Shown here: piece by piece, positions 38,279-44,127 of the stretch
How the letters are laid out: each line of letters opens with the position of its first letter
Position numbering within the stretch: the first letter of the stretch is position 1
NCBI RefSeq assembly: GCF_900176385.1
Contig: NZ_FWXN01000008.1
Span: 155,237-219,236 of the forward strand
Reading direction: 5' to 3'
DNA from: Janibacter indicus
Lineage (GTDB): Bacteria > Actinomycetota > Actinomycetes > Actinomycetales > Dermatophilaceae
DNA length: 64,000 nucleotides
Program-made: the position numbers and the translations under genes
The notes under the pieces: model-generated
Told to the model about the DNA's origin: nothing
Database searches by the model: none
Seen by the model: only the letters and a program-made list of their open reading frames with translations

Positions 38279-38644
38279 ATGAGAGAGGCTGAACACGCGC
38301 ACGCCACGTATGACACACCGCACCTGGATGCGGCGGTCGAAGTCTTCGCGTTGCTGGCGAATCCGGTGCGAGTGAAGATGATCCTCGCCATTCGCGACAT
38401 CGAGGCCTCTGCCAATCACCTGGCGGACATGGTCGACCTTCCCATCGACCAGACCTCCCACGAGCTTGACCGTCTGGAGTCGGCCGGGATTGTGAGTCGG
38501 CAGCGACGCGAGTCCGGCGACTTCTACCTATTGACCGGTGTGCATGCCGGGGCGCTGGCTGAGGCTGCGATCTTCCATGCCGAGCATCAGCAGCAGGAAC
38601 GCATTCGTGCGGGTTCTCCCACCTCGAACTCGCGACCGAACTGA
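38279..38644 (+). CDS. ArsR-family regulator
   Basis: The 121-residue product is a winged-helix ArsR/SmtB protein: AAVEVFALLANPVRVKMILA, then a recognition helix ASANHLADMVDLPIDQTSHE, LDRLESAGIVSRQRRESG and the wing DFYLLTGVH. His residues at both ends (AEHAHATYD, FHAEHQQQE) could bind metal. Its promoter carries a CsoR-type operator, so copper may induce it. It is followed after 13 bases by the AhpD-like gene. Confidence 0.88.
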   Translation: MREAEHAHATYDTPHLDAAVEVFALLANPVRVKMILAIRDIEASANHLADMVDLPIDQTSHELDRLESAGIVSRQRRESGDFYLLTGVHAGALAEAAIFHAEHQQQERIRAGSPTSNSRPN

Positions 38645-38657
38645 CGAAGGAGGCATC

Positions 38658-39176
38658 ATGCCCCGTTTTTCCCGATTGACCCCTGAGACCGCAGTGGGGG
38701 CCTCACGAGACTTGCTCGGCGATCTCGTCGAGCGGCACGGCGAGGTCGGAGACATGGTCTCGACGATGGCGCACTCCCCGGCGGTGCTCGGCGGTTATCT
38801 CCAGCTGAGCAAAGCCATGCGTCGCGCCAAGCTCGACCGCAAGGTCAGCGAGCTCGTTTCGATCGCCGTGCAGTCGCAGCAGGGATGCGGAATGTGCCTG
38901 GCCTCGCACATCAGCGCGGCACGATCGCTCGGGGTCAGCGATGACGAGATCGCACTCGCCCAGCAGGGTACGGCGATGACCGGCCCGGTCGCGGCGATGA
39001 TCGCGCTCGGCCTCCAGGTCTACCGTGAGCCTGCGTCGATCACCGACGAGCAGATCGACGAGCTTCGGGGATACGGGTACTGCGACCGTGAGATCTCTGA
39101 TGTCGTCGGGGTCGTGTCGCTGAACATTCTCACCGGCGCCTTCAACCTGGTTGCCGGCCTCACGCCGGGCGACTGA
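38658..39176 (+). CDS. Carboxymuconolactone decarboxylase/AhpD-family protein
   Basis: The 172-residue product has the AhpD-type redox site QGCGMCLASH with Cys77, Cys80 and His84, inside the helical CMD fold (KLDRKVSELVSIAVQSQQ). Such proteins act in peroxide or thiol redox reactions. A GGAGG site precedes the ATG. With the upstream ArsR and the CsoR-type operator, it likely helps with oxidative stress caused by copper. The physiological substrate is not known. Confidence 0.85.
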   Translation: MPRFSRLTPETAVGASRDLLGDLVERHGEVGDMVSTMAHSPAVLGGYLQLSKAMRRAKLDRKVSELVSIAVQSQQGCGMCLASHISAARSLGVSDDEIALAQQGTAMTGPVAAMIALGLQVYREPASITDEQIDELRGYGYCDREISDVVGVVSLNILTGAFNLVAGLTPGD

Positions 39177-39191
39177 TCTCGCCGGCGACTT

Positions 39192-39265
39192 GGTGCCTTG
39201 GCCGAGAGGATAGGCAGCGGTCTGCAAAACCGTTTACACGGGTTCGAGTCCCGTAGGCACCTCCA
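39192..39265 (+). tRNA. tRNA-Cys (anticodon GCA) inside the mobile element
   Basis: A complete cloverleaf: acceptor GGTGCCT pairs with AGGCACC, anticodon GCA lies in the CTGCAAA loop, T loop is TTCGAGT, discriminator is T at 39262, and CCA is encoded at 39263-39265. All stems pair, so the gene looks functional. It sits between the ahpD-like gene and the second arsR, within copper and zinc cargo. Confidence 0.95.
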
Positions 39266-39370
39266 CTTTCCGCTGAGTCCAATAGGACACGCGTCGCAGG
39301 AGGCCGGTAGTCCACCCTCGGGCGCGCCGGGACCTCTGAGCTTCATTCCGCGTCGAGCGACAGATCACAC

Positions 39371-39399
39371 TCGACAATATCGCCCTAGAGCGATATGAT
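39371..39399 (+). promoter_or_regulatory. arsR-czcD promoter and operator
   Basis: TCGACA (39371-39376) and TATGAT (39394-39399) are 17 bases apart. The palindrome ATATCGC-n6-GCGATAT (39377-39396) lies between and over the downstream box, as expected for ArsR/SmtB repression. The ATG at 39406 is seven bases after the TATGAT box, so the mRNA is leaderless. Confidence 0.8.
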
Positions 39400-39405
39400 C
39401 GTCCT

Positions 39406-39795
39406 ATGACGATGATTCAACAGGAGGGGGCAACCCTCGACGAGGTGGCGACGGCAGCGTACGCCCACCTGTTCCAGGCATTTGCGGAACCGACGAGGTT
39501 GGCGATCGTGCAGCACCTCGCCTCGGGTGAGCACCGGGTCCGCGATCTGGTCGAGCACATGGGCCTGGCCCAGTCCACGGTGAGCAAACATGTCGGCTTC
39601 CTGGTCGAGTGCGGCCTGGCGACGATGCGCCCGGAAGGGCGCTCCACCTGGTACTCGCTGACACAGCCCGAGCTCCTGCGTACCCTCATCGCCGCTGCCG
39701 AATCCCTCCTCGATGCCACCGGCACGCAGGCCCTGCTCTGCACGCACCTGCGACTCCCACATATCCACCACGCGACAGATACGGAGAAGAAGTAG
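39406..39795 (+). CDS. ArsR/SmtB-family metal-sensing repressor
   Basis: The 129-residue product has the ArsR winged helix: AYAHLFQAFAEPTRLAIVQH, then HRVRDLVEHMGLAQSTVSKH and VECGLATMRPEGRSTWYSLT. It has Cys in the VECGLA helix and a C-terminal LLCTHLRLPHIHH segment, giving a Cys/His metal site. It precedes a CDF exporter by two bases and is preceded by a palindromic operator, so it most likely represses arsR-czcD until Zn, Cd or a related ion binds. The metal cannot be fixed from sequence. Confidence 0.9.
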   Translation: MTMIQQEGATLDEVATAAYAHLFQAFAEPTRLAIVQHLASGEHRVRDLVEHMGLAQSTVSKHVGFLVECGLATMRPEGRSTWYSLTQPELLRTLIAAAESLLDATGTQALLCTHLRLPHIHHATDTEKK

Positions 39796-39797
39796 AC

Positions 39798-40739
39798 ATG
39801 GGCGCAGGACACAATCACGGCCCCGCCGCTAGCGAGACCGGGCACCCCGGAGATTTCCGCAAGAAACTCTGGATCGCATTCTCGATCACCGCGACGATCG
39901 TCGTCGCCCAGGCCATCGGCTCGGTCATCACCGGCAGCCTCGCGCTGCTGACCGACACCGCCCACGCCATCACCGATGCCTCCGGCCTGCTGGTCGCACT
40001 GATCGCCGCGACGCTGATGCTCAAGCCCGCCAACTCCAAGCGCACCTGGGGGTTCCGGCGTATCGAGGTGATCGCAGCCCTCGGACAGTCGGCACTGCTG
40101 CTGGTGGTGGGCACGTACGCCGCCATCGAAGGCATCCGGCGACTGTTCGAGCCGCCGGAGGTGCCCGCAAGCGAACTGCTGATCTTCGGCATCATCGGCC
40201 TGGTCGCGAACATCATCGCCATCACCATCCTCGCCTCCAGCCGCGGTTCGAACTTCAACATGCGCGCCGCGTTCCTCGAAGTCCTCAACGACGCTCTCGG
40301 CTCGCTCGGAGTGATCATCGCGGCGATCGTCATCGCCACGACCGGGTTCATGCAGGCCGATGCCATCGCCGGACTGCTCATCGCCACACTGATCGTGCCT
40401 CGCGCGTTCAAGCTGATGCGCGAGACCACCAGCGTCCTCATGGAGTTCACTCCTAAGGGCCTCGACCTCGACAAAGTCCGCTCACACATCCTCGAACTCA
40501 ACCACGTCCAGGATGTCCACGATCTGCACGCCTCCACTGTGGCGACCGGCCTACCGACCCTGACCGCCCACGTCGTCGTCGACGACGAGTGCTTCACCGA
40601 CGGTCATGCCGCCCAGACGCTCCAAGAGATCAAAGACTGCGTCGCAGGACACTTCGAGGTCTCCGTCCATCACTCGACCTTCCAGATCGAGACCGAGCAC
40701 ATTGCCGAACATGAACCGGAAGTCAGCAAGCACGACTGA
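39798..40739 (+). CDS. czcD: Cation diffusion facilitator (CzcD-like) metal exporter
   Basis: The 313-residue product has six membrane segments and the CDF metal site in segment 2 (LLTDTAHAITDASG, with His56 and Asp60). A second site lies in segment 5 (EVLNDALGSLGV), and a cytoplasmic C-terminal domain has HVVVDDECFTDGH and HFEVSVHHSTFQIE. The N terminus is His-rich (GAGHNHG). Such proteins exchange Zn, Co or Cd for protons. The gene pairs with the upstream ArsR repressor and is followed by a terminator. Confidence 0.93.
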   Translation: MGAGHNHGPAASETGHPGDFRKKLWIAFSITATIVVAQAIGSVITGSLALLTDTAHAITDASGLLVALIAATLMLKPANSKRTWGFRRIEVIAALGQSALLLVVGTYAAIEGIRRLFEPPEVPASELLIFGIIGLVANIIAITILASSRGSNFNMRAAFLEVLNDALGSLGVIIAAIVIATTGFMQADAIAGLLIATLIVPRAFKLMRETTSVLMEFTPKGLDLDKVRSHILELNHVQDVHDLHASTVATGLPTLTAHVVVDDECFTDGHAAQTLQEIKDCVAGHFEVSVHHSTFQIETEHIAEHEPEVSKHD

Positions 40740-40743
40740 ACGC

Positions 40744-40781
40744 AGCGCCCCCTCCCGGGCTCGTACCGGGCGGGGGCGCTT
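40744..40781 (+). terminator. Terminator after czcD
   Basis: Arms AGCGCCCCC and GGGGGCGCT, with an inner CCCGG/CCGGG pair, form a long stem; TTCC follows. It ends the arsR-czcD operon. Confidence 0.7.
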
Positions 40782-40802
40782 CCGCATCACGCAGGTAGGC
40801 AC

Positions 40803-40817
40803 TACCCCTATGGGGTA
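40803..40817 (+). promoter_or_regulatory. CsoR-type operator upstream of cueP
   Basis: The palindrome TACCCCTATGGGGTA has perfect six-base arms. A TACTAT box (40816-40821) overlaps its end and may be the promoter -10 element; I see no good upstream box. The cueP start is at 40861. Confidence 0.7.
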
Positions 40818-40860
40818 CTATGGCCAATTGGCACCGCGGGCAGACACGACAAGGAATCCC

Positions 40861-41475
40861 ATGAAGAACCTCAGGTCATTCCCGAAGTACGGCGGGAAGA
40901 AAACCGCTGCAATCACCGTCGTGGTCGGCGCTTTCCTGCTCACCGGATGCACGGCCGCCAACGACTCACCCTCAGTCACCTCGGCCAGCGGAGCCGAGAT
41001 CCTTGCCGAGAATGGCCTCGACGGCCTCGACGTGCGGGAGCTGATCGAAACGCTCGATGCGATCCCGCTGGACGATCGCACGGAGACCTTGACCACGTCG
41101 ATCACTGCGGAGACGGTCACGCTCACCGATCAGCACGAACGCACGGCAGAGGTGCGGTTGCCCAGTGACGAGATCTACGTATCCGTCGCCCCGTATCGGT
41201 CGCAGACCCATGATTGCTACTACCACAGCCCGACCGGATGCCTGGGTGAGCTGCGCAACGCAGACGTGGCCGTAACGGTGACGGATGCGACGACCGGCGA
41301 GACGATCGTTGACGAGGAGTTGAGAACCCTCGACAACGGCTTCGTCGGGATCTGGCTGCCCCGAGGCATCGAGACATCGATCTCGATCACCCACGACGGC
41401 CAGACCGCCACCTCCGAACTTTCGACCGTCGGCGACGATGCGCAAACCTGCCTGACCACGATGCGACTGGTCTGA
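40861..41475 (+). CDS. cueP: CueP-like metal-binding lipoprotein
   Basis: The 204-residue product starts at ATG 40861 and has a signal peptide with lipobox LLTGC (Cys30). The mature part carries a CYYHSPTGC segment (near residues 120-128) followed by LGELRNADVAV, and a late DDAQTCL cysteine, matching the Cys and His pattern of CueP. CueP binds copper outside the cytoplasm and protects against copper and peroxide in bacteria where it was studied. A perfect CsoR-type operator precedes it. Confidence 0.85.
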   Translation: MKNLRSFPKYGGKKTAAITVVVGAFLLTGCTAANDSPSVTSASGAEILAENGLDGLDVRELIETLDAIPLDDRTETLTTSITAETVTLTDQHERTAEVRLPSDEIYVSVAPYRSQTHDCYYHSPTGCLGELRNADVAVTVTDATTGETIVDEELRTLDNGFVGIWLPRGIETSISITHDGQTATSELSTVGDDAQTCLTTMRLV

Positions 41476-41492
41476 AACCAGCACCACGGGAA

Positions 41493-41507
41493 TACCCCCA
41501 CAGGGTA
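41493..41507 (+). promoter_or_regulatory. Weak CsoR-type operator upstream of the thioredoxin gene
   Basis: TACCCCCACAGGGTA has arms TACCC and GGGTA. It is less perfect than the other copies but stands at the same kind of place, 63 bases before the next start codon. Confidence 0.5.
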
Positions 41508-41569
41508 GGGCGTTGTGGTGTGCGTGCGGTCTATCGCACGCGACGTGTAACAGGAAGGAAAGCAGTCCC

Positions 41570-41893
41570 ATGAGCGAAGTCATCACCGTCGACACCCAGA
41601 CCTTCGATGAGGTTGTGCTCCAGAGCGAGGTTCCCGTTCTCGTGGACTTCTGGGCGGCCTGGTGCGGCCCGTGCCGTGCGATCGCGCCGGTCCTGGACCA
41701 GATTTCGGCCGAGCAGGATGGAAAGCTCCTCATCGCCAAGCTCAATGTCGACGAGAATCCCGACATCGCCTCGCGCTACAACATCAGTTCGATCCCTGCG
41801 ATGAAGGTCTTCGACAAGGGTGAGATCGTGCGCGAGATCATCGGGGCGATGCCGAAGCCGCAGATCGAGCAACGCCTCGAAGGCATTATCTGA
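41570..41893 (+). CDS. trxA: Thioredoxin
   Basis: The 107-residue product is a typical thioredoxin with the active site WCGPC at Cys32-Cys35, cis-proline motif SSIPAMKVFDKGE and normal length. It reduces disulfides in the cytoplasm. GAAGGAA precedes the ATG. Its place behind cueP and a CsoR-like site suggests induction by copper, which oxidises thiols. No thioredoxin reductase is nearby, so it must use the host enzyme. Confidence 0.94.
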   Translation: MSEVITVDTQTFDEVVLQSEVPVLVDFWAAWCGPCRAIAPVLDQISAEQDGKLLIAKLNVDENPDIASRYNISSIPAMKVFDKGEIVREIIGAMPKPQIEQRLEGII

Positions 41894-41958
41894 GGCTCGG
41901 CCGTCGAACTGTTCCCGAACTCCGCCGACCGTTGCGCGGCAGTTGATGGTCGCCCGAC

Positions 41959-43071
41959 TCAGCGTGGTTGCATACGTAATGCAAGACTGCGCAGTGCAAC
42001 GAGCGCTTGAAGTGGCAGGACCCCGTTACCCAAGGCGGTCTTCTGCTGATTTGCAGTCAGTTCACCCATCGGATCGGTGATCCATCCGGCTGGCAGACCC
42101 ATAAGCCATTCCACGAACTTCGGCGACGGACGTGGCCCTCTGTCCTCGTTCAGAACTGCGGGGGCAGGGGCGGCGTGTCCGGTGATGTGCTCCCATCGTG
42201 CGATGGCCTCGGCGTAACGTCCCCATCGGCGAACACGGTCTCGATCAGGTTGAACAGTGTCTCCGAGTCGTTCCTGTTGGTCGGTGAGCCATCCGGTCCG
42301 TGCAGGGCGAAGTCGATGACCTGGTGAGACAGGGCGATCGTTCCCCGCCGGGCTCGTACTTGATCCAGCGTTTCCCCGCCTCGGGAGTAGTCCGAAGCCA
42401 GCGGAGTGCGAAACAAGGTTCTGGGGGTGTGCGGTGATGAAGACTCGGAACCTGTGGTGTGGTGCGCCGGCCAGGGATTCGGGTAGGCCGATCCATTGCG
42501 CGTCATACCGGAGGTCGGCCAGATCGCCGAGTACGGCTCCGAGTGCCCGAAGAGGTCGAGCTGGCTCGTCTCCCAGCACCCGAGGTCGGGGTTCCACGTC
42601 GCGAGGGGTTGCGTGTGCGGAGGTTGCATCATCGTGATTGCGGGCACGGGTTGCTCCTTGTCTCTGGGGTCTGGTTGCGGTTGCGGAGAGCAGGCCACGC
42701 ACGTTCTCGATTACTACGAGCCGGGGTTGCAGCGCCTCGATGGCCGAGACCATGTACGACCAGAGACCAGAGCGGGTACCGGGCGCGAGGCCCGCGCCCT
42801 TGCCGACGGTCGAGACGTCCTGACAGGGGAACCCTCCGATCAGCACGTCGACTGCAGGAACGGCGGTCCAGTCCACGGCCGCAATGTCACCGAGATTGGG
42901 AGCTTCCGGCCAGTGATGAGTGAAGACGCGAGCGACAGGAGTGTCTACCTCGGAGAACCAGATCGTTTGGCCGCCGGTAGCGTGTTCGACGGCGAGGTCG
43001 AGGCCGCCATATCCGCTGAACAGCGACCCGATCCGTGGCGGGCGATCATCGCTGGAAGGTGTGTCGTGCAT
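41959..43071 (-). CDS. dcm: C5-cytosine DNA methyltransferase
   Basis: The 370-residue product has motif I FSGYGG (18-23), motif IV with catalytic Cys83 in GGFPCQDVS, motif VI ENV (122-124), motif VIII-like RYDAQWIGLPESLAGAPHHR and a C-terminal WGRYAEAIARWE...KFVEWLMGLPAGWITD...QKTALGNGVLPLQA (motifs IX-X). It methylates cytosine, probably to protect the element from host restriction; no partner endonuclease is seen. The stretch between about residues 216 and 280 looks unlike the family in this frame, whereas another frame is open there (42150-42698). Two compensating frameshifts or a true overlap are possible. Confidence 0.82.
   Translation of the reverse strand: MHDTPSSDDRPPRIGSLFSGYGGLDLAVEHATGGQTIWFSEVDTPVARVFTHHWPEAPNLGDIAAVDWTAVPAVDVLIGGFPCQDVSTVGKGAGLAPGTRSGLWSYMVSAIEALQPRLVVIENVRGLLSATATRPQRQGATRARNHDDATSAHATPRDVEPRPRVLGDEPARPLRALGAVLGDLADLRYDAQWIGLPESLAGAPHHRFRVFITAHPQNLVSHSAGFGLLPRRGNAGSSTSPAGNDRPVSPGHRLRPARTGWLTDQQERLGDTVQPDRDRVRRWGRYAEAIARWEHITGHAAPAPAVLNEDRGPRPSPKFVEWLMGLPAGWITDPMGELTANQQKTALGNGVLPLQALVALRSLALRMQPR
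42150..42698 (-). other. Second meaningful-looking reading frame inside dcm
   Basis: This +1 frame relative to dcm is open for 182 codons. It reads WNPDLGCWETSQLDLFGHSE, PYSAIWPTSGMTRNGSAY and TLFRTPLASDYSRGGETLDQ. Those phrases resemble segments I associate with phage and actinobacterial C5-methyltransferase-linked proteins (SQLSLLG...WPRSGMTRNGxAY...LLPTPxASD). Over residues 140-215 the dcm frame also shows family motifs, so the same DNA appears to make sense in both frames. Whether it is translated is unknown; no clear ribosome site is seen. Confidence 0.35.
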
Positions 43072-43362
43072 GAGCGCTCCGGCGGGTCGGTGAGCCCGAT
43101 TCCGAACCCCGTTCTGGGTCCTTCGTCAGGCAGGTCACCTGCCAGGTGCTCGCTCGCCCTCACCCATCAGAAGGCCAGCTATCAGCACCCTCATCGTCTG
43201 TTCACCTGAACTGTCTGCCGACCGTCGAGAGGCACCACTTGAGCCTGTCGTCGCTCATCGTTCCAAGCTCCCGTTCCGAGCGATCACACCTCTTGCAGAT
43301 CGCGGGGGAACGCCCAGCCGCATGCAAAGCTGACCTTCCGAAAGTGCTATCGCTACTTCGGT

Positions 43363-43669
43363 TCAGAGGTCGTCGAGGGTGGCGGTGAAGTCGTCGGTGC
43401 CGCCGGTGGCGATGAACCTGGCTGCTGTAGTGCTGGCACACCACAGCGCGAGCTCTGACAGGGGAGCAGGCGATGAGTAAGGAGACTTCCCCGGTAGCCG
43501 TCTCGGCCTCAACGTACAGATGAGCCTGCTCCCTGCCTGGCCATGGCGGGATCAGACGCAGTACCGCTGGTCGGCCGATGTCGTCATCGACGTGGTACTC
43601 GGCATCCAGTAGCACCTCGTCGCCGGGACCGCGAGGTGACCACCGCTCGTGATCGTCGACCTTCTTCAT
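43363..43669 (-). pseudogene. Frameshifted small hypothetical gene
   Basis: From ATG 43669 the frame reads MKKVDDHERWSPRGPGDEVL, then AVLRLIPPWPGREQAHLYVE and ETATGEVSLL. Near 43470-43485 the sense shifts to another frame reading PLSELALWCASTTAARF and IATGGTDDFTATLDDL, ending with TGA at 43363. The continued original frame turns into an Arg/His-rich shadow. The gene is therefore broken by a small insertion or deletion, or carries a sequencing error. Its start overlaps the stop of the next gene upstream (ATGA). No family recognised. Confidence 0.6.
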
Positions 43670-44005
43670 CGCAGTGGCGCCCCGATGATCCGTACATCCA
43701 TTTCGACGTGTGCGAGGACCAGACCGCTGTCGAGACGCGATGCGGTGTCGTTGGCTTTGAGCAGTCGCAGGAGCCCTGCAACCAGGACGGTCTCACCGGC
43801 GTCGAGCCGCGAGGCCAGTTGCGCGTCGATGGGGTTGCGGACTACGGCCTCGATGGCGGGCGCGGAATGCAATCAGGTTGCTTCCCGACCACTCGATGCC
43901 GAAACCTCCCAGCGGGAACCGTGTTGCACCGTCGTCGCCCGCGATCGGCGTCTCGACCACCAGAGCGCGAAGGAGCCCTGTCACCTGCAACACGTCCACC
44001 AACAT
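43666..44005 (-). pseudogene. Frameshifted small gene, possibly OB-fold/SSB-like
   Basis: From ATG 44005 the frame reads MLVDVLQVTGLLRALVVETP and GGFGIEWSGSNLIA. Near 43868 sense passes to another frame reading HSAPAIEAVVRNPIDAQLAS, RLDAGETVLVAGLLRLL and LVLAHVEMDVRIIGAPLR, ending at 43666. The second part has the RLDxGExVxVxGxLR rhythm of SSB-like OB folds; this is a weak resemblance. A frame change is needed to join the parts, so the gene is broken or mis-sequenced. It is coupled to the next broken gene by ATGA. Confidence 0.5.
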
Positions 44006-44065
44006 GCACGTCACTTCACCGCTCACGAGACAGCCGTGTCGATGGCCATCTCGCATGTTGGGGTG

Positions 44066-44098
44066 GCGACCTCGCCACCGACAGTCGGCGGCGAGGTC
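44066..44098. repeat. 33-bp near-perfect palindrome before the relaxase, oriT candidate
   Basis: Outer arms CGACCTCGCC and GGCGAGGTCG and inner arms CCGAC and GTCGG pair around a single central A; only one pair (A:C) of 16 fails. It ends 30 bases before the relaxase start codon. MobF relaxases act at oriT sites with inverted repeats close to nic, often beside the relaxase gene, so this may be oriT, or an operator for relaxase autoregulation. Confidence 0.55.
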
Positions 44099-44127
44099 GT
44101 GCGGAGTGCCTGGTTCACCTGGTCGGC

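Noticed and set aside
39020..39346. Minus-strand frame over tRNA-Cys (GKWRCLRDSNPCKRFC...)
   Set aside because: This is a tRNA gene translated in antisense, a well-known false protein.
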